DNA of 64,000 bases from Cellulomonas sp. Leaf334 (lineage in GTDB: Bacteria > Actinomycetota > Actinomycetes > Actinomycetales > Cellulomonadaceae): assembly GCF_001424195.1 (NCBI RefSeq), contig NZ_LMOO01000001.1:1966812-2030811 (forward strand). Reading direction: 5' to 3'. A program made the translations under genes and the position numbers. This document shows, one piece after another, positions 41,201 through 47,032 of the stretch. The notes beneath the pieces are model-generated. The model was not told the DNA's origin, ran no database searches, and saw only the letters and a program-made list of their open reading frames with translations. Each line of letters opens with the position of its first letter. Within the stretch, counting starts at the first letter, position 1.

Positions 41201-41220
41201 TCCGGTTGCCGCGGGCGTGA
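38209..41220 (+). CDS. GH38 alpha-mannosidase
   Basis: A 1003-aa cytosolic glycoside hydrolase family 38 enzyme that releases mannose from alpha-mannosides. Zinc ligands His260 and Asp262 lie in GHAHIDSAWLWP, the nucleophile is Asp372 in WLPDSFGYSG, and a further zinc His lies in LHQFHDILPGSSIGW. The mid domain and the beta-sandwich C-terminus (RRVGTDLLDAD ... FAVSGARAVDLLERD) match the family's length. It begins 25 bp after the permease gene, with AAGGAG before the ATG, so imported mannosides are probably cleaved here. Confidence 0.92.
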   Translation: MHGNPLLAEARIDRFVADQIVPAVYRGRVPLTLTAWTAPGEPVPFREAVGQEYEPVAPGLAWGAPWSTTWFHVTGEVPDGWSAEGTAVELVIDLGFSRSNPGFQAEGLVWRPDGTTIKGVSPMNQAVPWSGDRQVDVFVEAAGNPNIASNFGFVPTPYGELATAGSEPQYELRCVDVALRDVAVWELLQDLTALIGLMKALPADSTRRASIRFGLEDLLDTVDPDDVAGSAAAARTSLRPLLDAPASASAHHAYAVGHAHIDSAWLWPVRETVRKCARTFSNVIALMDADPDFVFACSSAQQYAWMKEYYPELFARIKEKVAAGQFVPVGGMWVESDTNMPGGEAMARQMVAGKRFFLEEFGVETQDVWLPDSFGYSGALPQIVRSAGSRWFLSQKLSWNDTDRMPHHTFTWEGIDGSRVLTHFPPVDTYNSDLSAGELLHTERNFAEKGVAGSSIVPFGWGDGGGGPTREMVASAHRFASLEGAPTVELGSPNTFFARAEAELAQPSVWTGEMYLEFHRGTYTSQARTKQGNRRSEHLLREAELWAATAAVQAGVEYPYDQLERLWRTALLHQFHDILPGSSIGWVHRQAEETYAALAVELEELIADAAAAVVGTGDLPLLLNAAPHTRSGVDALGAGPVQAADGDAVTLVRAEDGTIRLRNGLVDVHLTPGGQIDSLRDLVADREVVPAGALANLLQLHRDAPAQWDAWDIDKEYRRVGTDLLDADSREVVSETADAVVVRTTRAFGSSRLVQDLTVRRGSAAVEIVTDVDWHERQKLLKLAFPLDVLADRSAAETQFGHVYRPTHTNTSWDAARFEICAHRWVHVGETGYGVAIANDSTYGHDITRRPGGSGTTVRLSLLRAPLFPDPEADQGHHRLTTVLHAGATIADAVEDGYRTNLAERVVRGAHAAEPLVTVSNPAVVVESVKLAEDRSGDVVVRLYESLGGKARATVVPGFAVSGARAVDLLERDVEAAGATVTDGVVELALRPFQLVTLRLPRA

Positions 41221-41278
41221 CCCGGTCCCACCAGCGACGATGGAGTGCACGGTCGTCGTCATCGAGAGGAACACCGCT

Positions 41279-42208
41279 GTGAAGACCTTCACCCTGCCCG
41301 GCACGGACATCGTCGTCCCCAACGTCGTGCTCGGGCTCATGCGCATCGCCGACAAGTCCGACGACGAGATCCGCACCCTCGTCGCCGCGGGGCGGGACGC
41401 GGGGATCACGATGATCGACCACGCCGACATCTACGGCGGCGCGATGCACGTGTGCGAGCGCCGCTACGCCGAGGCGCTGCGGCTCACCCCGGCCGACCGC
41501 GCCGAGGTCGTCATCCAGTCCAAGTGCGGCATCGTCCCGCCCGACGGTTTCGACTTCTCCTACGAGCACATCATCGAGTCGGTCGACGGCTCGCTCGACG
41601 CGCTCGGCACCGACTACCTCGACATCCTGCTGCTGCACCGCCCGGACGCCCTGGTGGAGCCGGAGGAGGTGGCGCGGGCGTTCGACGAGCTCGAGGCGGC
41701 CGGGAAGGTGCGCGCGTTCGGCGTCTCCAACCAGACGCCCGGGCAGATCGCGCTGCTGAAGAAGTTCGTGCGCCAGCCGATCGTGGCCAACCAGCTGCAG
41801 CTGTCGATCACGCACTCGTCGATCATCGCCCGCGGGGTCGCCGCGAACATGCAGGGCGAGGACCAGTCGATCGACCGCGACGGCGGGATCCTCGACTACT
41901 GCCGCCTGCACGACATCACCGTCCAGGCGTGGTCGCCGTTCCAGGCGGGCTTCTTCACCGGCGTCTTCCTCGGCTCGCCGGACTACCCGGAGCTCAATGC
42001 GGTGATCGACCGGCTGGCGGCGAAGTACGACGTGCCGGCCATCGCGATCGCGACCGCGTGGATCACCCGGCACCCCGCCCAGATGCAGGTGGTCCTGGGG
42101 ACGACGAGCCCCGACCGCGTCACCGGGGCGGCCCAGGGCTCCGACATCCCCCTCACCCGGGCCGAGTGGTACGAGCTGTTCCGCACGGCGGGGCACATCG
42201 TCCCGTAA
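41279..42208 (+). CDS. Aldo/keto reductase
   Basis: A 309-aa NADPH-dependent reductase of the AKR fold (YdhF-like). The catalytic Asp lies in MIDHADIYGG (residues 43-52), with the following Tyr, the Lys in IQSKCGIVPPDG, and the His in LLLHRPDALVEPEEV. GVSNQTPGQIALL is the usual sixth-strand region. GTG at 41279 with GAGAGGA upstream is used; it lies 58 bp after the mannosidase. It may reduce a sugar or its aldehyde breakdown product. Its stop is 53 bp from the VOC gene start. Confidence 0.88.
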   Translation: MKTFTLPGTDIVVPNVVLGLMRIADKSDDEIRTLVAAGRDAGITMIDHADIYGGAMHVCERRYAEALRLTPADRAEVVIQSKCGIVPPDGFDFSYEHIIESVDGSLDALGTDYLDILLLHRPDALVEPEEVARAFDELEAAGKVRAFGVSNQTPGQIALLKKFVRQPIVANQLQLSITHSSIIARGVAANMQGEDQSIDRDGGILDYCRLHDITVQAWSPFQAGFFTGVFLGSPDYPELNAVIDRLAAKYDVPAIAIATAWITRHPAQMQVVLGTTSPDRVTGAAQGSDIPLTRAEWYELFRTAGHIVP

Positions 42209-42261
42209 GTGGTCAGGATCGAAGAAGCGGCGCCCGGTGAGGCGCTCCTAGGGTCGGTCCC

Positions 42262-42666
42262 ATGACGATCTCACTCCAGTACACCAACATCACCGTCAGC
42301 GACGTCGACGAGGCGCTCGCCTTCTACCGGGACGCCCTCGGGCTCGAGGTCCAGCAGGACGTGTCGAACGGCGGCCACCGCTGGGTCACGCTCGGCAGCG
42401 ACGCGCAGCCCGGGCTCGGAATCGTGCTGTCCGACCCGCACGCCGGCCGGTCGCAGGCCGACGGCGACGTCATCGCCACGCTGCTCGCCAAGGGCGTCCT
42501 GCCGATGCTCGTCTTCGCCTCCGACGACGTGGACGGCACGTTCGAGAAGGTCCAGGCGTCCGGCGCCGAGGTGCTCCAGGAGCCGACCGACCAGGGCTGG
42601 GGCCCGCGCGACTGCGCGTTCCGTGACCCGTCGGGGAACACGGTCCGCATCTCGCAGGCGTCCTAG
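42262..42666 (+). CDS. VOC (glyoxalase/bleomycin-resistance fold) protein
   Basis: A 134-aa VOC-superfamily protein with paired beta-alpha-beta-beta-beta modules: ISLQYTNITVSDVDEALAFYRDALGLEVQQ and MLVFASDDVDGTFEKVQASGAEVLQEP, then GPRDCAFRDPSGNTVRISQ, whose Glu/His metal sites are only partly kept. It might be an antibiotic-binding or dioxygenase-like protein. TAGGGT at 42249-42254 ends 7 bp before the ATG, suggesting a leaderless mRNA. Its stop codon overlaps that of the convergent ferredoxin-like gene by 4 bp. Confidence 0.8.
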   Translation: MTISLQYTNITVSDVDEALAFYRDALGLEVQQDVSNGGHRWVTLGSDAQPGLGIVLSDPHAGRSQADGDVIATLLAKGVLPMLVFASDDVDGTFEKVQASGAEVLQEPTDQGWGPRDCAFRDPSGNTVRISQAS

Positions 42667-43538
42667 CCCTCGATCCGGCCGAGCGCCCACTGCCGCACCG
42701 GCAGCGCCTCGGTGGCGGCGCAGGTGGAGAGCAGGGGGTCCGACGACGTCTCGACGAGCGCGACGGTCACCGGACCGTCGGGTGCGTCGAGACGGACGGT
42801 CCAGCCGTCGGCGGTGCGGTCCTCGCTCAGCGGCACGTACGCGTCGAGGCGGTCGTCGCCCAGGTGCTCACGCGCGAAGTGCTGCGCGGCCTGCACCGGG
42901 TGCGAGGAGGAGCTGCGGCCCCGCAGGAACCGGGGCGCGACGCGTCCGGCCAGGTAGGCGTCGGCCACGGTGACCGCATCGGCGTCGTCGACCCAGCCGT
43001 AGTACAGGCCGTGGGGGAGCAGCACCATCGTGCCGGCGAACCGGTCACCGCCCAGGTGCGAGCACTCCCAGGTCTCCTCCGGGTAGGCGGCCGCGAGCCC
43101 GGCGGCGACCACCCGTCCGCGGACCGCGCAGCACTGGTCGTGGCGGCCGTGCGCGCAGACGGCGAACACCGGCCGGTCCGACGGCACGCCAGCGGAGCCG
43201 TCGAGCGGCACGTCCAGCAGGTCCTGCGGGTCGTCGACGTGCCCCCACCGCACGGACTCCCGGCCGGCGCGCGAGTCGACGAGCGCCCACCGGACTCCGA
43301 CCTGCGGGGCGCGACGGCCCGGGCGCCGGATGGCGAGCGGGCGGATGCCGGCACCCTCGATCCGGTGCACCAACGCTCGGCCGAGGGCGTGGTCGAACGG
43401 CGGGTCGAGCAGCGCGTGCCGGCCCCACGCGGCCTGGTTCTCGACGAGGAACCAGCGGTCGCCGTGGGAGCCGGTGGCGACGAGGGGGTCGCCGCGGTCG
43501 CGGGCGCCGTCGCTGCAGGGCACCCACCCGTCGGTCAC
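42663..43538 (-). CDS. Suc_Fer-like thioredoxin-fold [2Fe-2S] ferredoxin
   Basis: A 291-aa protein of the sucrase/ferredoxin-like (PF06999) family, with a thioredoxin-like [2Fe-2S] fold. The cluster region is FAVCAHGRHDQCCAVRGRVVAAGL and then TWECSHLGGDRFAGTMVLLPHGLYYG; the Cys of VCAH and QCC plus the Cys/His of ECSH fit the cluster ligands. It overlaps the oxygenase gene upstream by 4 bp (ATGA), so it is likely made with it. As an electron carrier it could feed the oxygenase or another reductase; that link is inferred. Confidence 0.8.
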   Translation of the reverse strand: MTDGWVPCSDGARDRGDPLVATGSHGDRWFLVENQAAWGRHALLDPPFDHALGRALVHRIEGAGIRPLAIRRPGRRAPQVGVRWALVDSRAGRESVRWGHVDDPQDLLDVPLDGSAGVPSDRPVFAVCAHGRHDQCCAVRGRVVAAGLAAAYPEETWECSHLGGDRFAGTMVLLPHGLYYGWVDDADAVTVADAYLAGRVAPRFLRGRSSSSHPVQAAQHFAREHLGDDRLDAYVPLSEDRTADGWTVRLDAPDGPVTVALVETSSDPLLSTCAATEALPVRQWALGRIEG

Positions 43539-44776
43539 GGCGACGTCACCACCACGCCCTCGCGCAGCAGCCGGCGGACGACGACGAGCGCACTGGCCAG
43601 GTCGAGCCCGGGCAGCGACCCGACGGCGACCGGGTCGCCGGTGCGGAGCGCGTCGAGGGCCGGTGCCGCCTCGACGGGCAGCGTCAGGACGGTGCCCCGG
43701 GCGGTCAGGCGCACCCGGTCACCGGCCCGCTCGACGCGGCCGCCGTAGCCGCTGCGCCACCGCACGAGGGTGTGCTCGGTCAGTGCCGTGATCGCGCTCA
43801 GCGTGGCCAGCGGGGCGACCGGCTCCGGGCGGGTGTCGCGGCCGAACCGGGCGCCGAGGCGTCGCGCGGCCAGCCCGGCCGGGTCCCCCGTCGACGACAG
43901 GGCGGCGACGAGGTCGGCCACGGTCTCCTCGACGATCGGCCGCAGCTGGTCCGGGTCGCTGACGTCGAGGCCCATCGGCAGGGACGCCCGCAGGGCCGGG
44001 GAGTCGCCGACGAGGCTGAGCAGCGTGTCGACGACGTCGGCCCGGGTGTACGCGGACATCCCGACGGTCAGGTGGATGGACGTGTCGCCGAGCGCGGTCG
44101 CGGAGTGGATCCAGCCGCGCGGCAGGTACAGGGCGTCGCCGGGGCGCAGGACCCGGTCGATGACGGGCGTGCCGCGGCCAGCCTCGTCGACGGCGGCGCG
44201 GTGGTCGGTCCACACCTGGTCCGTGAGGGGGTCGGGGTGCACGGGTGCGTGGACGACCCAGTGCTTCTCGCCTGACACCTGCAGGACGAACACGTCGTGG
44301 GTGTCGTAGTGCGGGGAGAAGCCCTGCGACGACGGCGGCGTGACGTACGCGTTGACCTGCGCGGGATGGCCCAGCTCCTCGACGAGCTCGCGCGTGAAGT
44401 CGACCAGGGGCGGCCACAGGCGGTGCAGGCCCTGGAGCACGATCGTCGCGCCGGCGGCGAACTCGGCCAGCACCTTGTCGCTCGACACCTGGTCGGACAC
44501 CTCGGCGCCGAACCCGCCCGACGCCGTGTACCGGGCGGGTGCCAGGACGTCGCCCTCGTGCGCGAGGCGGACGAACGGTGTGCGCAGGGCACGGCGGCCG
44601 ACGAGCTCGTCGACGGCGGCGGCGGAGAACAGGTCCGTGAAGTCGTCGTTCGCAGGGGAGAGCAGGGCCGCCCGGCCCCAGAGCTCGTCGGCGAACTGCT
44701 CACGGGGAACGCTGATGCAGCGGGAGAGCGCGGACCGCAGGACCGGTCCGCGCTCTGCCAGGACGTTCTCGGGCAC
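43535..44776 (-). CDS. JmjC/cupin-4 family Fe(II)/2-oxoglutarate oxygenase
   Basis: A 413-aa protein of the cupin-4 (ribosomal-oxygenase-like, YcfD/NO66/MINA53) type. The iron triad is His156 and Asp158 in FSPHYDTHDVF, with His224 in RGWIHSATALG; the Lys of GEKHW near 171 is a candidate for 2-oxoglutarate. A C-terminal winged-helix-like region ending LLREGVVVTSP is expected for the family. Known relatives hydroxylate His or Arg in ribosomal proteins. GTG at 44776 shares one base with the stop of the repeat peptide gene (TAGTG), so the repeat peptide at 44776-45021 is the first candidate substrate. Confidence 0.85.
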   Translation of the reverse strand: MPENVLAERGPVLRSALSRCISVPREQFADELWGRAALLSPANDDFTDLFSAAAVDELVGRRALRTPFVRLAHEGDVLAPARYTASGGFGAEVSDQVSSDKVLAEFAAGATIVLQGLHRLWPPLVDFTRELVEELGHPAQVNAYVTPPSSQGFSPHYDTHDVFVLQVSGEKHWVVHAPVHPDPLTDQVWTDHRAAVDEAGRGTPVIDRVLRPGDALYLPRGWIHSATALGDTSIHLTVGMSAYTRADVVDTLLSLVGDSPALRASLPMGLDVSDPDQLRPIVEETVADLVAALSSTGDPAGLAARRLGARFGRDTRPEPVAPLATLSAITALTEHTLVRWRSGYGGRVERAGDRVRLTARGTVLTLPVEAAPALDALRTGDPVAVGSLPGLDLASALVVVRRLLREGVVVTSP

Positions 44777-45021
44777 TAGGCCGAGCCGTCCGCCCCGCCG
44801 TCGTGGCCACCGGGGTTCGCGCCGCCGTCGGCCGGTCCCTCACCCGCGGAGCCGTCGGCGCCGCCGTCGTGCCCGGCGGGGTTGGCGCCGCCGTCCGCGG
44901 GGCCCTCGCCGGCCGAGCCATCGGCGCCGCCGTCGTGCCCGCCCGGGTTCGCGCCGCCGTCCGCCACGCCTTCCCCTGCGGGTGCCGGCTCGGTCGTGAT
45001 GTCGTCGTCGTTGATGCTCAT
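44776..45021 (-). CDS. Three-repeat Gly/Asp/Ala-rich peptide, putative RiPP-like precursor
   Basis: An 81-aa peptide. Residues 1-15 are a leader-like acidic stretch (MSINDDDITTEPAPA), and 16-81 are three tandem 22-residue repeats built around ADGGANPGGHDGGADG, each with one His (29, 51, 73), Asn-Pro and several Asp-Gly pairs. There is no Cys, Ser or Thr cluster for lanthionine chemistry. Sequence composition is low complexity yet periodic, and the gene overlaps the oxygenase gene, so the repeats may be oxygenase targets (His, Asp, Asn or Pro hydroxylation). An alternative is an unmodified structural or metal-binding peptide. Confidence 0.7.
   Translation of the reverse strand: MSINDDDITTEPAPAGEGVADGGANPGGHDGGADGSAGEGPADGGANPAGHDGGADGSAGEGPADGGANPGGHDGGADGSA
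44779..44976 (-). repeat. Three 66-bp tandem repeats inside the peptide gene
   Basis: The units lie at 44911-44976, 44845-44910 and 44779-44844. They encode three 22-residue copies that differ at only three visible positions, including Val versus Pro at unit position 4 and Gly versus Ala at position 12. Confidence 0.85.
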
Positions 45022-45080
45022 GGACACTCCCTCGTCTCGCAGCCGTGCGGCGGCGTCGCCGCCTTCGCGAGCGTATGCGC

Positions 45081-45127
45081 TTGACGTCCAGCCCGCCCTG
45101 GGAGCATTCTGCAACCGGTCGGTTGCA
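45081..45127 (+). promoter_or_regulatory. Promoter and ArsR operator of second ArsR/SRPBCC operon
   Basis: TTGACG (45081-45086), 18 bp, CATTCT (45105-45110), directly followed by TGCAACCG-GT-CGGTTGCA (45110-45127), an 18-bp palindrome with the GCAAC/GTTGC core seen twice at 3658-3723. The operator covers the expected transcription start. ATG of the ArsR gene is at 45147. Autorepression is the natural reading. Confidence 0.75.
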
Positions 45128-45146
45128 CAACCGAGAGGTTTCACAG

Positions 45147-45488
45147 ATGGATCCGCTGAGCGCGACGTTCGCCGCCCTCGCCGACCCGACCCGCCGAGCG
45201 ATCCTCGCCCGGCTCGCCGACGGCGAGGCGACGGTCGCCGAGCTGGCGGAACCGTTCGACATGACGACGCAGGCCGTCTCCAAGCACCTCCGGGTGCTCG
45301 AGGAGGCGGGCCTGATCACCCGGGGCAGGCGCGCGCAGTGGCGGCCCAGCCGGCTCCGCGAGGACGCGCTGGACGACGCCACCGACTGGCTCGAGCATCA
45401 CCGGGCGGCGTTCCGGCAGCGCTTCGACGCCCTGGACCGCGAGATCGCCGCACTGCGGCAGGAGGGACACCACGATGGGAACCACTGA
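45147..45488 (+). CDS. ArsR-family transcriptional regulator
   Basis: A 113-aa winged-helix regulator: FAALADPTRRAILARLADGE at the N-terminus and MTTQAVSKHLRVLEEAGLI as recognition helix, then GRRAQWRPSRL as the wing. It has no metal-binding CxC motif. Two SRPBCC genes follow in the same operon with overlapping ends (14 bp), and a palindrome like that of the first ArsR operon lies upstream. It ends EGHHDGNH. Confidence 0.9.
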   Translation: MDPLSATFAALADPTRRAILARLADGEATVAELAEPFDMTTQAVSKHLRVLEEAGLITRGRRAQWRPSRLREDALDDATDWLEHHRAAFRQRFDALDREIAALRQEGHHDGNH

Positions 45489-45948
45489 GCTGATCGTCGA
45501 GCCGGGACGGCAGGACGTCGTCGTCGTGCACGACTTCGACGCGCCGCCCGAGGTGGCGTTCCGCGCCTACACGGACCCGGACCTGATGCCGCGCTGGAAG
45601 GGGTCGGAGCGGTTCGCGGTGGTCGTCGACGAGCACGACCTGCGCGTCGGCGGCCGCTGGCGGCTGGTGATGACGCGCGCCGACGGCACGGAGTACCCGA
45701 TGCGTGGGGTGTTCCACGAGGTCAGCGCGCCGCACCGCCTCGTGTCGACCTACGAGTTCGAACCCGGGGGTCCGGGTGCCCTGCAGCTGGTCGTCGAGAC
45801 GTTCGAGCCCACGCCGACGGGGTGCCGCCTGACGTCGGTGTCGCTGTTCGCGTCGGTCGAGGACCGCGACGGCTGGGTGCCGTCCGGCGGCCTGGAGTCC
45901 GGGACGCGCGCGTCGATGGCCCTGCTCGACGAGGTGCTGGCGTCATGA
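45475..45948 (+). CDS. SRPBCC (AHSA1-like) protein
   Basis: A 157-aa SRPBCC protein. The N-terminal strand DVVVVHDFDAPPEVAFRAYTDPDLMPRWKG and the strand VGGRWRLVMTRADGTEYPMRGVFHEVSAPHRL fit the Activator of Hsp90 ATPase homolog 1-like family. The start overlaps the ArsR gene by 14 bp and the stop overlaps the next SRPBCC gene by 4 bp. Ligand unknown. Confidence 0.85.
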   Translation: MGTTELIVEPGRQDVVVVHDFDAPPEVAFRAYTDPDLMPRWKGSERFAVVVDEHDLRVGGRWRLVMTRADGTEYPMRGVFHEVSAPHRLVSTYEFEPGGPGALQLVVETFEPTPTGCRLTSVSLFASVEDRDGWVPSGGLESGTRASMALLDEVLAS

Positions 45949-46394
45949 CCGACCTCGAGGTGCAGCGGGCGTTCGACGCCCCGGCGAGCGCGCTGTGGGC
46001 GGCGTGGACCGAGTCCGACGTCGTACGTCGGTGGTGGGGGCCGCAGGGCTTCACGTGCCCGGTCGCGCGGATGGACGTGCGGGTGGGCGGTGTCTCGCTC
46101 GTCGCGATGCGGACGCCCGACGGGGTCGACCTGTGGAACACGTGGACGTACACCCGCATCGTCGACGGTGAGCGCCTCGAGTTCGTCAACGGGTTCAGCG
46201 ACGCCGACGGCGGCTCCTACGACCCGCAGGACCTCGGCTTCCCGCCCGGCATCCCGCGCGAGGTGCCCCACGTCGTCACCGTGCGCGCCGGGCTCATGAC
46301 GATCGTCGAGCGCGGGTACGCCGACGCGCAGACCGCCGAGCTCTCCCGGCAGGGCCTGGAGTCGTCGTTGGACAAGCTCACGGCGACGTTCTAG
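45945..46394 (+). CDS. SRPBCC (AHSA1-like) protein
   Basis: A 149-aa SRPBCC protein beginning LEVQRAFDAPASALWAAWTESDVVRRWWGPQGF, the usual AHSA1 start, with the core WNTWTYTRIVDGERLEFVNGFSDADG and a C-terminal helix SRQGLESSLDKLTATF. It is coupled to the preceding SRPBCC gene (ATGA). With the ArsR gene the operon copies the logic of 3736-4980, again with two SRPBCC proteins. The ligand is unknown. Confidence 0.87.
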   Translation: MTDLEVQRAFDAPASALWAAWTESDVVRRWWGPQGFTCPVARMDVRVGGVSLVAMRTPDGVDLWNTWTYTRIVDGERLEFVNGFSDADGGSYDPQDLGFPPGIPREVPHVVTVRAGLMTIVERGYADAQTAELSRQGLESSLDKLTATF

Positions 46395-46498
46395 GGGTGC
46401 TGTGCGCGCAGCGCGACGGCGATGCGCTCGATGAGGTCGGTCAGGATCGGGCGGACGTCGTCGGGGAACGTGGCGATGTAGTCGTCGGTGGCGTTCAC
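46391..46498 (-). pseudogene. DUF1801-like fragment, 35 codons
   Basis: The minus strand from GTG at 46498 reads NATDDYIATFPDDVRPILTD, then LIERIAVALRAQHP and a TAG. The first 25 residues resemble the N-terminus of DUF1801/YdhG-type domains, which usually run to about 110 residues, so this looks truncated. It begins just after the DUF4287 stop (46500-46502), consistent with an operon in the past. It could also be a real micro-protein. Confidence 0.4.
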
Positions 46499-46499
46499 G

Positions 46500-46790
46500 T
46501 CACACCGGCTTCGTCGCCTTGCCGTCGAGCCACAGCGTGTCGGACTCGTCGCGGTGCACGCCGTCGGTGCCGACGTGCTTGGTGCTGATCGTGGGTCCCT
46601 TCGAGATCACGTGCCACAGCGCCATCGCGTGCCCGCGACCGACGCCGTAGTCGTCGGCGAGCCAGGTCACGACACCGGCCGCCTTGGCGCCCGGCGCGTC
46701 GAGACCCTTCTCGTGCGCGATCGCCACCAGCTGCCGCGGGGTGAGACCGGTCTTGTCCTCGATGGTGTCCAGGTAGGCCTGGAACGACAT
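46500..46790 (-). CDS. DUF4287 domain protein
   Basis: A 96-aa protein matching DUF4287: SFQAYLDTIEDKTGLTPRQLVAIAHEKGL and AGVVTWLADDYGVGRGHAMALWHVI. The C-terminal residues after 70 (STKHVGTDGVHRDESDTLWLDGKATKPV) are an addition without a clear family; the usual DUF5655 partner domain is missing. GAGAGGGG lies just upstream of the ATG at 46790. Function is unknown. Confidence 0.82.
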   Translation of the reverse strand: MSFQAYLDTIEDKTGLTPRQLVAIAHEKGLDAPGAKAAGVVTWLADDYGVGRGHAMALWHVISKGPTISTKHVGTDGVHRDESDTLWLDGKATKPV

Positions 46791-46843
46791 GGGTGTCCCC
46801 TCTCCGTCGGGGAAAACCTAGCGTGACCCGGTGACACGCGCCC

Positions 46844-46925
46844 TTGACGGGATGTGCGGCATGTTCGTAATGTCGCACCTCACTGCTGCAAGAACTCGAC
46901 AAACAGAATGCACAAAGCCGTGCAT
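46844..46925 (+). promoter_or_regulatory. Promoter and inverted repeat upstream of GH87 gene
   Basis: TTGACG (46844-46849), 18 bp, TAATGT (46868-46873) form a plausible promoter. Downstream, ATGCAC-AAAGCC-GTGCAT (46908-46925) is an 18-bp inverted repeat in the untranslated leader, where a repressor could act. The start codon at 47033 lies another 107 bp away, so the leader is long. Confidence 0.5.
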
Positions 46926-47032
46926 CCCGGTCGCGATGAACCGCACTCATCTCGCCGTCCCACCCCGCACCCCGGTCGCCTCCGCGCGCCCCGGGGTCGA
47001 CCCCGCACTGACGCGGGAGAACGAGGACGTCC

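Noticed and set aside
42663..42666. A frameshift at the VOC/ferredoxin-like junction
   Set aside because: Both genes end normally; their stop codons simply overlap on opposite strands.
44779..44976. Three direct repeats as a CRISPR or mobile-element mark
   Set aside because: There are no spacers between them, and they are in frame with a small gene.
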